Assembly (NCBI RefSeq): GCF_004795055.1
Contig: NZ_SSBJ01000006.1
Span: 62,001-126,000 of the forward strand
Direction of reading: 5' to 3'
DNA from: Streptomyces sp. A1136
Lineage (GTDB): Bacteria > Actinomycetota > Actinomycetes > Streptomycetales > Streptomycetaceae
Length of the DNA: 64,000 bases
Position numbers and translations under genes: made by a program. Shown here piece by piece: positions 18,541 to 26,660 of the stretch. The first letter of the stretch is position 1; every line of letters begins with the position of its first letter. The notes below the pieces were generated by a model. It was not told the origin of the DNA. It saw nothing but the letters and a program-made list of their open reading frames with translations, and searched no databases.

Positions 18541-19455
18541 ATGACCGCTGACTCCACTCCCGAGACGCGCTACGCACGCGCCCTGTCCAGCCTTCGAGGG
18601 CTGGCCCTGGGGGACGCCCTGGGCTCCCAGTACTTCGTTCCCGTGAACTACCCGCTGCTCAAGCGGCGCGAGCTGCCGGCCGGCGGTGATACCTGGCAGT
18701 GGACCGACGACACCGAGATGGCCTGCTCGGTGCTGGCCGTACTCGCCGACCACGGCCGGATGGACCAGGACGCGCTCGCCGCCTCGTTCGCCCACCACCA
18801 CGACTTCGACCGCGGCTACGGCCCTGCCGTCAACCGGATGCTTCGGCTGATCCGGGAGGGTGAGGACTGGCGCACCCTGGCCGCCGAGCTCTTCAACGGA
18901 CAGGGATCGTGGGGCAACGGCGCCGCCATGCGCATCGCGCCGCTCGGCGCCTGGTACGCGGACGACCCCGAGCAGGCCACGCACCAGGCGGAGATCTCCG
19001 CGTACACCACGCACCAGCACCGCGAGGCGGTGTGCGGGGCGATGGCCGTCGCCGCCGCGGCCGCGCTCGCGGCGGACGCCGCGGGTCCGCCGAAGGCCGC
19101 CGACCTGCTGGACGGGGTCATCGCGTTGGTGCCGCGAAGCGCGGTGGGCGCCGGGCTGCGGCGGGCGCGGGACATGCTGGACTACGGCGACGCCACCACC
19201 GTCGCGGCGGTACTGGGCTGCGGCCGGCGCACCAGCGCCCATGACACGGTGCCGTTCGCGCTGTGGTCGGCGGCGCGCTCGTTGGACGACTACGAGCGGG
19301 CGTTCTGGACCACCGCCCAGGTGGGCGGGGACGTGGACACCACCTGCGCGATCGTGGGCGGGGTGTTGGGGGCGCGCGGCGAGGCGGTTCTGCCGCGGGC
19401 GTGGCTGGCGCGGACCGAGGCCCTTCCGGAGTGGTTGCCCGGGGCGCCCCGCTGA
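18541..19455 (+). CDS. ADP-ribosylglycohydrolase family protein
   Basis: This 304-aa all-helical hydrolase belongs to the DraG/ARH family, which removes ADP-ribose from proteins or small molecules using a binuclear Mg centre. The N-terminal LRGLALGDALGS and the first metal motif WTDDTEM are followed by SWGNGAAMRIAPLG and the second metal motif GGDVDTTCAIVGG near the C-terminus. All metal-ligand residues expected for an active enzyme are present. It may share a transcription unit with the phosphatase gene 11 bp upstream while also having its own promoter. The substrate is unknown. Confidence 0.9.
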   Translation: MTADSTPETRYARALSSLRGLALGDALGSQYFVPVNYPLLKRRELPAGGDTWQWTDDTEMACSVLAVLADHGRMDQDALAASFAHHHDFDRGYGPAVNRMLRLIREGEDWRTLAAELFNGQGSWGNGAAMRIAPLGAWYADDPEQATHQAEISAYTTHQHREAVCGAMAVAAAAALAADAAGPPKAADLLDGVIALVPRSAVGAGLRRARDMLDYGDATTVAAVLGCGRRTSAHDTVPFALWSAARSLDDYERAFWTTAQVGGDVDTTCAIVGGVLGARGEAVLPRAWLARTEALPEWLPGAPR

Positions 19456-19545
19456 AAAGCGGGCCGGGGGCGACTTGTGACCGGGCGCGGACCCGGGCGC
19501 TCAGGATGACTCCGGGCGCCCCGGTCCGCGTACGGTCCTCCCCGC

Positions 19546-21099
19546 TCAGGCCGCCGGACCGGCCTCCGCGGCGGCTCCGTTGAGGGCCTCCAGGTCGCTC
19601 TTGCGTACCCGGATCACCAACAGCGCGGTGACCAGGGCGAGCCCTGCCATGGCGACGGCGGCCAGAAACGCGGTGGAGATGCCCTGGGTGAGCACGATGT
19701 CGCCCCAGGGGTCGGGCAGCCGGCCGGTCGCCTTGAAGGCGGCCAGCTGACCGGGATCCGCTTTCGCCAGGAAGTCAGGGACCTGCTTGGCGGCCTCGTC
19801 GCGGCTCGCGGTGCCGAATACGGTGACCAGGATCGACAGACCGAGTGAGCCCCCGACCTGCTGGCTGGCGTTGAGCAGCCCGGAGGCCGCGCCCGCCTCG
19901 CGCGGCGCCACCCCGGAGACGGCGGTGAGAGTGAGGGTCACGAAGTTCAGGCCCATGCCGAAGCCGAACAGCACCATCGGCCCGAGGACCCCGGACACGT
20001 ACGAGCTGTCGGTCTCGATGAAGCTGAGCCAGGCCAGCCCCGAACCGGTGAGGGCGGACCCGGCGACCATGAAGGGCTTGGGTCCGAAGCGGGGCAGGAG
20101 CCGTTGGGAGAGCCCGGCGGCGGTGCCGATGGCCACGGTGACGGGCAGGAAGCCGAGACCGGACTGGATCGGCGTGAAGCCGAGCACGTTCTGCACGAAC
20201 TGGACGATGAAGAAGAACATGCCGAACATCGCGGCGGCCAGCCCGAGCATGATCAGGTAGGTGCCGGCGCGGTTGCGGTCGGCGAACATTCGCAGCGGGA
20301 TGATCGGTTCGGGCGCCCGGGACTCGACGACGACGAACAGGGCGAGCAGCGCCAGCGCGGCGACGAAGGAGCCGATGGTGAGCGAGTCACGCCATCCGTC
20401 CTCGGACGCGCGGATGAACCCGTAGACCAGCGAGGCCATACCGCCGGTGGAGGCGAGCGCTCCGGCGATGTCGAACCGGCCCGGATGGCGCTCGGACTCG
20501 CTGATGAACAGAGGGGTGAGGACGGCGATCAGTACACCGATCGGCACGTTCACGAAGAGGACCCAGCGCCAGTCGAGCCATTCCGTCAACATGCCGCCGG
20601 CCAACAACCCGAGTGCGCCGCCGCCGGCCGAGACGGCGGCGAACACGCCGAAGGCCCGGTTGCGTTCGGGTCCTTCCGGAAACGTCGTGGTGATCAGCGC
20701 CAATGAGGTCGGCGAGGCGATGGCGCCACCGACCCCCTGGAGGGCGCGGGCGGCCAGGAGCTGCCAGGGCTCCTGGGCGAAGCCGCCGAGGAGGGAGGCG
20801 AGGGTGAAGAGCAGGATGCCGGTCATGAAGACCCGTCGGCGCCCGAGGATGTCGCCGGCCCGGCCCCCGAGCAGGAGCAGGCCGCCGAAGGTGAGGGTGT
20901 AGGCGCTGAGCACCCAGGACAGGTCGGTGGTGGAGAAGGCGAGTGCCGTTTGGATGTGCGGGAGCGCGATGTTCACGATCGTCGCGTCGAGCACGACCAT
21001 CAGCTGGCACGCGGCGATCACCGTGAGTGCCACGCCGGGCCGGTTCGGGTGGCGCGCTGCTCCCGGTATGCGTGGTTTGTCGAGTTGCACGCTTGTCAC
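19546..21099 (-). CDS. DHA2-family (EmrB/QacA) multidrug efflux MFS transporter
   Basis: This 517-aa integral membrane protein has about 14 predicted transmembrane segments. The DHA2 signature LDATIVNIALPHIQTAL lies in TM1, GGRAGDILGRRRVF is the motif-A loop, and ARALQGVGGAIASPTSLALI is motif C-like. It probably exports drugs or natural products by proton antiport. I chose GTG 21099 with GGGGGA upstream. The ATG at 21132 lies inside the operator and has no ribosome-binding site. It is divergent from a TetR regulator, and two matched palindromes lie between them, so the regulator probably represses both genes. Confidence 0.92.
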   Translation of the reverse strand: MTSVQLDKPRIPGAARHPNRPGVALTVIAACQLMVVLDATIVNIALPHIQTALAFSTTDLSWVLSAYTLTFGGLLLLGGRAGDILGRRRVFMTGILLFTLASLLGGFAQEPWQLLAARALQGVGGAIASPTSLALITTTFPEGPERNRAFGVFAAVSAGGGALGLLAGGMLTEWLDWRWVLFVNVPIGVLIAVLTPLFISESERHPGRFDIAGALASTGGMASLVYGFIRASEDGWRDSLTIGSFVAALALLALFVVVESRAPEPIIPLRMFADRNRAGTYLIMLGLAAAMFGMFFFIVQFVQNVLGFTPIQSGLGFLPVTVAIGTAAGLSQRLLPRFGPKPFMVAGSALTGSGLAWLSFIETDSSYVSGVLGPMVLFGFGMGLNFVTLTLTAVSGVAPREAGAASGLLNASQQVGGSLGLSILVTVFGTASRDEAAKQVPDFLAKADPGQLAAFKATGRLPDPWGDIVLTQGISTAFLAAVAMAGLALVTALLVIRVRKSDLEALNGAAAEAGPAA

Positions 21100-21121
21100 T
21101 GAGGATCCCCCGAAGTGAAAT

Positions 21122-21141
21122 AGTGAACGCATTCGTTCACT
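21122..21141. promoter_or_regulatory. TetR operator 1
   Basis: The 20-mer agtgaacgcattcgttcact has inverted arms agtgaacg/cgttcact. It lies just upstream of the MFS start and overlaps its promoter region. Confidence 0.8.
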
Positions 21142-21167
21142 GCCGACCCACGGTAGGAGCTACATTT

Positions 21168-21187
21168 AGTGAACGCAAGCGTTCACT
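21168..21187. promoter_or_regulatory. TetR operator 2
   Basis: The 20-mer agtgaacgcaagcgttcact differs from operator 1 only at the centre, and the two are 46 bp apart centre to centre. Two such copies in a divergent promoter are a typical TetR layout. Confidence 0.8.
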
Positions 21188-21238
21188 AAGCCTGAAAATA
21201 CGTGCGCCGGGCACGCGGGCCGGTCGGAGGTGTAGGGC

Positions 21239-21841
21239 ATGACGGGTACCCGCTGGTCGGAGCCGCCGCTTGGGCGCAGGAGGGGCCCGGAGCTTGAACG
21301 GGCCATCCTGGACGCGGCCCTGGAGCAGTTGAGCACCGTCGGTTGGAACGCGCTCACGATGGAGGGCGTCGCGACCGCGGCACGGACCGGCAAAGCGGCG
21401 CTCTACCGGCGCTGGCCGTCCAAGGCCGCGCTCGTGGCAGAGGTGCTGCGGGCCGGACTGCCACCGCTGGACCGCATTCCCGACACCGGTTCGATCCGCG
21501 ACGACCTCTTCGGGTTGTGCGCGCGGATGTGTGAGGTCATGCGTTCGCGCGCCGGCGTGGCTCTGCGCGCGGTCCTTCACGAATGCGACCACGACCACGC
21601 GGACCGGTTCCGCGGAGTGATCTGGAACGGGCTGCACGAACCTGCGCAAGCGGTGATCAGGACGCTTGTGCGGCGGGGGATCGAGCGGGGAGAAGTCCGA
21701 CCGGACGCGGACACTCCGTTCCTTGTCGACGTCATTCCCGCCATGCTCATGTATCGCGCGAAAATGTACGGAAGCGAATGGGATGATCAGGACATCGCGC
21801 AGCTGGTCGACGGGGTGATGGTGCCGATGCTCCGGGCGTGA
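21239..21841 (+). CDS. TetR-family repressor of the adjacent efflux pump
   Basis: This 200-aa regulator has a classic N-terminal helix-turn-helix: ILDAALEQLSTVGWNALTMEGVATAARTGKAALYRRWPSK, residues ~20-60. The C-terminal ligand domain is helical and variable. The ATG follows GGAGGTG by 8 nt. The gene is divergent from the DHA2 transporter with two matching 20-bp palindromes in the 139-bp gap, which points to local autoregulation and pump control. The inducer cannot be inferred. Confidence 0.9.
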   Translation: MTGTRWSEPPLGRRRGPELERAILDAALEQLSTVGWNALTMEGVATAARTGKAALYRRWPSKAALVAEVLRAGLPPLDRIPDTGSIRDDLFGLCARMCEVMRSRAGVALRAVLHECDHDHADRFRGVIWNGLHEPAQAVIRTLVRRGIERGEVRPDADTPFLVDVIPAMLMYRAKMYGSEWDDQDIAQLVDGVMVPMLRA

Positions 21842-21922
21842 GCCCGCGCGGGACCCCGGCTGCCCTCCCTCCCCGGGCCGGGGTGTGCAGGCGGCGCGGG
21901 GCGGCGTACCCTTGCTGGCGCC

Positions 21923-22633
21923 ATGCCGTACGAAGCACCCACCCACACCGTCGAGCGCTCCCTCCGTGCAACCACCGGCGCCAAGGTCATCGCCGGGGTC
22001 GACGAGGTCGGACGAGGGGCCTGGGCCGGTCCGGTCACCGTGTGCGCGGCGATCACCGGTCTGCGCCGGCCGCCCGCGGGACTCACCGACTCCAAACTGC
22101 TCACCCCCAAGCGCCGGGACGCGCTGCTCGACATCCTGGAGGGCTGGGTCACCGCCCACGGTCTCGGGCACGCCTCGCCGGAGGAGATCGACGCACTGGG
22201 CATGACCGCCGCGCTGCGGCTCGCGGCGACCCGCGCCCTGGAGGCCCTGCCGGTGCGGCCCGACGCGGTGATCCTCGACGGCAAGCACGACTATCTCGGC
22301 GCGCCCTGGCGGGTCCGTACGGTGATCAAGGGCGACCAGTCCTGCGTCGCGGTCGCCGCGGCTTCGGTGATCGCCAAGGTCCGGCGGGACCGGATGATGG
22401 CCGAACTCGGCGAAGGCGGCGCCTCCCTCGCGGACTTCGCGTTCGCCGCGAACGCCGGCTACCCCTCGCCCGTGCACCGGGCGGCCCTGGAGGAGCTGGG
22501 ACCCACCCCGTACCACCGGCTCTCGTGGTCGTACCTCGACGCGCTGCCCCGGTGGCGGCACCTCAAGAAGGTGCGCCGCAGCGAGGAATCGACGGAGCTG
22601 GAAAACGGAGGCCAACTCGGCTTCGATTTCTGA
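21923..22633 (+). CDS. rnhB: Ribonuclease HII
   Basis: RNase HII cuts RNA in RNA:DNA hybrids, including single ribonucleotides in DNA. This 236-aa protein has the [14 protein letters not shown] motif with the first two catalytic acids (Asp27, Glu28). Then come [12 protein letters not shown], the third acid in [10 protein letters not shown], and a [21 protein letters not shown] segment. A C-terminal [10 protein letters not shown] tail ends in the typical hydrophobic PCNA/clamp-like motif. The ATG lies 10 bp after a TACCCT -10-like hexamer and lacks a Shine-Dalgarno. It fits the genome-maintenance neighbourhood. Confidence 0.93.
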   Translation: MPYEAPTHTVERSLRATTGAKVIAGVDEVGRGAWAGPVTVCAAITGLRRPPAGLTDSKLLTPKRRDALLDILEGWVTAHGLGHASPEEIDALGMTAALRLAATRALEALPVRPDAVILDGKHDYLGAPWRVRTVIKGDQSCVAVAAASVIAKVRRDRMMAELGEGGASLADFAFAANAGYPSPVHRAALEELGPTPYHRLSWSYLDALPRWRHLKKVRRSEESTELENGGQLGFDF

Positions 22634-22653
22634 TCGCGTCCACGTGCCATCCG

Positions 22654-22672
22654 CCGGTACGTTTCGTACCGG
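22654..22672 (+). terminator. Small hairpin after rnhB
   Basis: A 7-bp perfect stem (ccggtac/gtaccgg, 5-nt loop) lies between rnhB and the next gene. It could be a weak terminator or an operator. Confidence 0.4.
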
Positions 22673-22692
22673 TGTTTGATAGATGTCAACTC

Positions 22693-23352
22693 ATGCCTCT
22701 CACCCCCGAGGAGCCTCAGATTCACGAGAGTGCCCAGGGTCCCCGCGTTACGCCGGCCGCGAGCCGCACCGCGCAGACCCCCCGCCCCGTACCTGGTCCG
22801 CGTCCCGCGGTCGTACCCCGGCCCGGCCGCCCCGGGCCCTCCCCCGCGGCGGCGAGCCGTGCGGGAAGTGCCCCCAGGCCCGCTCCGCCCGTACAGCGTG
22901 CGGCGCAGGCCACCCCGGGACCTGTTCCCGCAGCCCCCACCGCACCGTCCGTCTCGGCGGCGGTGCCCCAGGTCCAGCTGATCCCGGCCTCCGTCGAGGG
23001 TGCGCTGGACGCGGCCGAGGAGGCCGTCGACCTGCTGCTCGACACCGGGCGCGCGCCCGGTGACATCCTGGTGCTCACCACCGGCGACCCGCACCCGTGG
23101 GCCGCGCACGAACTGTCCTTCGGCGAGGCCGCGTACTGGGCCCAGCACGACGCCGGGGACGACGTGTTCTACGCGGACGCGGCGCAGGCCGAGCGCGCCT
23201 CGGGCCGTCCCGTCGTGGTCTTCGCGGCCAACGGCGGTCCGGCCGACGCGGTGGCCGGCACGCTGCCGGCGGCCTTGGCCCGGGCCGGTGCGCTGCTGAT
23301 CGTGTGCGGCGACGCGCAGCAGATCAACTCCGTGCTGAGCGCGAGCGTCTGA
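22693..23352 (+). CDS. Uncharacterised protein resembling the C-terminal domain of UvrD-type helicases
   Basis: This 219-aa protein has ~95 residues of Pro/Arg/Ala-rich disordered N-terminus and then a compact domain. That domain (VEGALDAAEEAVDLLLDTGRAPGDILVLTT..., YWAQHDAGDDVFYADAAQAERASGRPVVVFAANG, LIVCGDAQQINSVL) reads like the 2A-type C-terminal domain of actinobacterial UvrD/PIF1-like helicases, where LTTxxxHP, DDVFY and LLVVCGD recur. There is no Walker A or B, so it cannot be a helicase alone. ATG 22693 has no ribosome-binding site, but TAGATG 7 nt upstream could be a -10 element. The resemblance is my reading of motifs, not a search result. Confidence 0.6.
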   Translation: MPLTPEEPQIHESAQGPRVTPAASRTAQTPRPVPGPRPAVVPRPGRPGPSPAAASRAGSAPRPAPPVQRAAQATPGPVPAAPTAPSVSAAVPQVQLIPASVEGALDAAEEAVDLLLDTGRAPGDILVLTTGDPHPWAAHELSFGEAAYWAQHDAGDDVFYADAAQAERASGRPVVVFAANGGPADAVAGTLPAALARAGALLIVCGDAQQINSVLSASV

Positions 23353-23533
23353 CGGCCCGTACTCCGGTAGGGGCGGGGAGAGCGGGGCGGACCGGGCGTC
23401 GGCCCCGCTGCGGCCCCGGTCGCTCCGCGCGCCGCCGCTCGGCGGAGCCGCCGACCTGCCGGGTCGGTGTGCCGAGAGGGAGGCCGGGCCGGTGGAGCGT
23501 GGTCGGGCCGGGTCCTCTGGTGTGGCTCGGCGC

Positions 23534-24163
23534 TCAGCGGGCGGCGGTGTGGCGCAGCGCCTCGGCCGCACCGCCACCGGTGCGCAGAGGCACCTGTACG
23601 GGGTCGGCGGAGAAGGCGCCGAGGAGTTCGGGCCGGGAATCCGAGCTGGGTCTGCGGCCACCGCGGCCTTCGCCGAGCACCTGCCAACCACCGCGGGTGA
23701 GCGTGATGTACGCACCGCAGCGCAGCCCGTGCAGGGTGCACGCGTCCCGCAACCCCCACATCCAGGCGCCGTCCTCCTCGGTCCACCGCTCGTCACCCTC
23801 GCGGCAGTACAGCAGCACCGCCGTGCGTACAGGGGTCCGGCGGCGCAGGTCGTGCGGCAGGACCCGGCGTAGTCGCGACAGCAGGGCGTTGCGGTACTCC
23901 CAGCCGTCGGCCGACACTGACCGCTGCACGAACGAGGCGCTCGCCACGAGCCGTTCCTCCGGGTCGAGCACGGCGATCACCGCCGTGGACGGCACGGGAT
24001 GGTGCCGCGAGTGGAGCCCGCTGACGACCTCGCGCGGATTGCTCAGCAGGGGGACACCCGCCGCGGACCACTCGGCCGGTTCCAGCAACCTGCCGTGCCG
24101 GCTGGCGCCACCTGTGGCCGTGCTCAGGGATGTGGTCGAGGGCGGGGCGAATCCGATGGTCAC
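23534..24163 (-). CDS. Conserved hypothetical protein next to recQ
   Basis: This 209-aa protein has no family I recognise. The start GTG 24163 is well supported by GGGAGG. The N-terminal 35 residues are Ser/Thr-rich and probably flexible. The rest is a mixed alpha/beta domain with a conserved-looking core: TAVIAVLDPEERLVASASFVQRS, EYRNALLSRLRRVLPHDLRRR, TAVLLYCREGDERWTEEDGAWMWGLRDACTLHGL and GAYITLTRGGWQVLGEG. Several Trp, Glu and Asp residues could form an active site. It lies 214 bp downstream of recQ on the same strand, with its own ribosome-binding site; co-transcription is possible but not shown. Confidence 0.7.
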   Translation of the reverse strand: MTIGFAPPSTTSLSTATGGASRHGRLLEPAEWSAAGVPLLSNPREVVSGLHSRHHPVPSTAVIAVLDPEERLVASASFVQRSVSADGWEYRNALLSRLRRVLPHDLRRRTPVRTAVLLYCREGDERWTEEDGAWMWGLRDACTLHGLRCGAYITLTRGGWQVLGEGRGGRRPSSDSRPELLGAFSADPVQVPLRTGGGAAEALRHTAAR

Positions 24164-24377
24164 GGTCCTCCCTTCGGGTACACGCCCGCGGACGGGCACG
24201 GCTGGGATGTGGGCGCGCCGCGGCACGGCCCTGGAGAGTGCCGACGAGCCGAGCGGGAGCTCTCCGATTCTCGCGTGGCCCGCGAGCGTGGGGCAATGAG
24301 CATTTGGGGCCGCCGACCGGAATTCGCCGGTATGCCGTTCATATCCTTGCCCCGCCACGCCGTGCATGACGCATTCG

Positions 24378-26537
24378 TTACGGCTGGAGCGCCAACACCA
24401 GCGGGAACACCTCCTTCGCACCTGCCCGGCGGAGCAATCGGGCAGCCACAGCGAGTGTCCAGCCGCTCTCCGCGCGGTCGTCGACGAGGAGCACCGGACC
24501 GTCCGCCTGCGACAGCGTCGCAGCCAGGGCAGGAGGCACGGTCAAGGCGAGATGGAGTCCGCGGACGCGCTGGGCGCTGTTGGAGGACGGCAGGCCGAAC
24601 TCCGGTGCCTCGTCGGTGTAGGAGAGTGCCCCGAGCAGGGGCATCCGTCCGACCTCCGCGATCCGGGCGGCAAGGGAACCGACCAACTGCGGACGGCTGC
24701 GCGAGGGCAACGCGACGACGCCGACGGGCCGTGCGGGGGCGTCCGGTGCACCCGACGCCCAACCACCGGGGCCCCGGGCCCAGTCGGCGAGCACCGCGAC
24801 CACGGCTTGCGCGACATCATCCGGAACCGGCTGGTCGGGTGCCTGGCGTGCGAGCATCGGGCGCAGCCGGTTGCCCCAGCCGATGTCTGAGAGCCGGCCG
24901 AGCGCACGCCCCGTCGAAGCCTGCTCCCCGGCCGGGATACGTCCCTTGAGGTCCACGCCCACAGCCGACAGGCCGGTCGGCCACATCTTGCGCGGCTCCA
25001 GTTCCACTCCGGGACGCCCCAGTTCCCCTCGCGCGGTGTCCAGGGCGGTGGGGGAGACCTCCGCGGTGAAGCGCGTTCCGGCGCAGTTGTCGCACCGACC
25101 GCAGGGCGCCGCCTCCTCGTCGTCGAGCTGACGCCGCAGGAACTCCATCCGGCACTCCGCGGTCGACGCGTAGTCGCGCATCGCCTGCTGTTCCGCGGCC
25201 CGCTGTCGGGCCACCCACGCGTAGCGTTCCGCGTCATAGGCCCACGCCTCGCCCGTCGACGTCCAGCCTCCCTTGACGCGGTGTACGGCGCCGTCGACAT
25301 CCAGGACCTTCAGCATCGTCTCCAGGCGGGTTCGCCGCAGGTCCACCAGCGGTTCGAGCGCGGGGAGCGACAACGGCCGCCCCGCTTGGGCCAGTACGTC
25401 GAGGGTGCGGCGGACCTGCTCCTCGGGCGGGAAGGCGACGGAGGCGAAGTACTGCCAGATGGCCTCGTCTTCACGGCCGGGCAGCAGCAACACCTCGGCG
25501 TGTTCGACACCACGGCCGGCGCGACCCACCTGCTGGTAGTAGGCGATGGGCGAGGAGGGCGAGCCCAGGTGTACGACGAAACCCAGGTCCGGCTTGTCGA
25601 AGCCCATTCCCAGGGCGGACGTGGCGACGAGGGCCTTGACCCGATTGGCCTGGAGGTCGTTCTCGGCCTGCTCGCGATCGGCGTTCTCCGTCTTGCCCGT
25701 GTACGACGAGACCGTGTGCCCCCGGTGTCGCAGGTAGGCGGTGACCTCCTCGGCGGCCGCCACGGTCAGCGTGTAGATGATCCCGGAGCCGGGGAGGTCA
25801 CCCAGGTGGTCGGCCAGCCAGGCCAGCCTGTGCGCCGCGTCGGGAAGGGCGAGCACCGAAAGGCTCAGGCTCTCCCGGTCCAGCGGGCCGCGCAGCACCA
25901 GGGCGTCCGTCCCCGCGCCGGTGCCCAGCTGTTCGGCGACGTCGGCGGTCACCCGGGCGTTGGCCGTGGCGGTGGTGGCGAGCACGGGCACGCCCGGCGG
26001 GAGATCGGCCAGCATCGTGCGCAGCCGTCGGTAGTCGGGGCGGAAGTCGTGTCCCCAGTCGGAGATGCAGTGCGCCTCGTCGACGACGAGGAGGCCCGTG
26101 GCGGCGGACAGCTTGGGCAGTACCTGATCCCGGAAGTCCGGGTTGTTGAGCCGCTCCGGACTCACCAGGAGGACATCGACCTCGCCGGCCGCGACCTCGG
26201 CCTGGATGCCTTCCCACTCCTCGGGGTTGGCGGAGTTGATGGTGCGGGCGTGGATACCCGCCCGGGCCGCCGCCTCGACCTGATTGCGCATCAGCGCGAG
26301 CAGGGGGGAGACGATCACGGTGGGACCGGCTCCGTTCGCGCGCAGCAGTGAGGTGGCGACGAAGTAGACCGCGGACTTGCCCCAGCCCGTGCGCTGCACG
26401 ACCAGCGCCCGCCGCTTGTGCGCGACCAGGGCCTCGATGGCCCGCCACTGGTCCTCGCGCAGCCGTGCGGTGCCCGTGGGGTCGCCCACCAGGCGGGCGA
26501 GTACGGAATCGGCCGAGGACCTCAGGTCTGCGTTCAT
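24378..26537 (-). CDS. recQ: RecQ-family DNA helicase fused to a phosphoribosyltransferase-like domain
   Basis: This 719-aa protein begins with a RecQ SF2 helicase core: LREDQWRAIEALV, QRTGWGKSAVYF (Walker A), VDEAHCISDWGHDFRPDYRRL, then GIIYTLTVAAAEEVTAYL and QQVGRAGRG. A zinc-binding subdomain follows (CRMEFLRRQLDDEEAAPCGRCDNC, residues ~470-500). In place of an HRDC domain the last ~120 residues resemble a ComF/PRTase fold, with SAQRVRGLHLALTVPP and the PRPP-loop-like VLLVDDRAESGWTLAVAARLLRRAGA. ATG 26537 is the best start; its Shine-Dalgarno (GGGGG) is very close. It is divergent from a DUF4192 gene. Confidence 0.88.
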   Translation of the reverse strand: MNADLRSSADSVLARLVGDPTGTARLREDQWRAIEALVAHKRRALVVQRTGWGKSAVYFVATSLLRANGAGPTVIVSPLLALMRNQVEAAARAGIHARTINSANPEEWEGIQAEVAAGEVDVLLVSPERLNNPDFRDQVLPKLSAATGLLVVDEAHCISDWGHDFRPDYRRLRTMLADLPPGVPVLATTATANARVTADVAEQLGTGAGTDALVLRGPLDRESLSLSVLALPDAAHRLAWLADHLGDLPGSGIIYTLTVAAAEEVTAYLRHRGHTVSSYTGKTENADREQAENDLQANRVKALVATSALGMGFDKPDLGFVVHLGSPSSPIAYYQQVGRAGRGVEHAEVLLLPGREDEAIWQYFASVAFPPEEQVRRTLDVLAQAGRPLSLPALEPLVDLRRTRLETMLKVLDVDGAVHRVKGGWTSTGEAWAYDAERYAWVARQRAAEQQAMRDYASTAECRMEFLRRQLDDEEAAPCGRCDNCAGTRFTAEVSPTALDTARGELGRPGVELEPRKMWPTGLSAVGVDLKGRIPAGEQASTGRALGRLSDIGWGNRLRPMLARQAPDQPVPDDVAQAVVAVLADWARGPGGWASGAPDAPARPVGVVALPSRSRPQLVGSLAARIAEVGRMPLLGALSYTDEAPEFGLPSSNSAQRVRGLHLALTVPPALAATLSQADGPVLLVDDRAESGWTLAVAARLLRRAGAKEVFPLVLALQP

Positions 26538-26585
26538 GCCCCCATGCAACCCGATCCCTCTGACATCGCGCCAATGCCGCACTGC

Positions 26586-26624
26586 GCCTGTGGATGTTGA
26601 AAGCTTGACGAGTTATCCACAGGC
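26586..26624. promoter_or_regulatory. Inverted repeat with DnaA-box-like arms in the recQ/DUF4192 divergent promoter
   Basis: Ten-bp arms gcctgtggat (26586-26595) and atccacaggc (26615-26624) are perfect complements with a 19-bp spacer. The right arm contains TTATCCACA (26613-26621), the classical DnaA box. The left arm contains its complement-like TGTGGATGT, matching 7 of 9. It lies 37-75 bp from the DUF4192 start and 49-87 bp from the recQ start, so it could control both. Confidence 0.55.
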
Positions 26625-26660
26625 CTTTCCGGAAACGATCAGAGGCGGGACCGTCGACGC

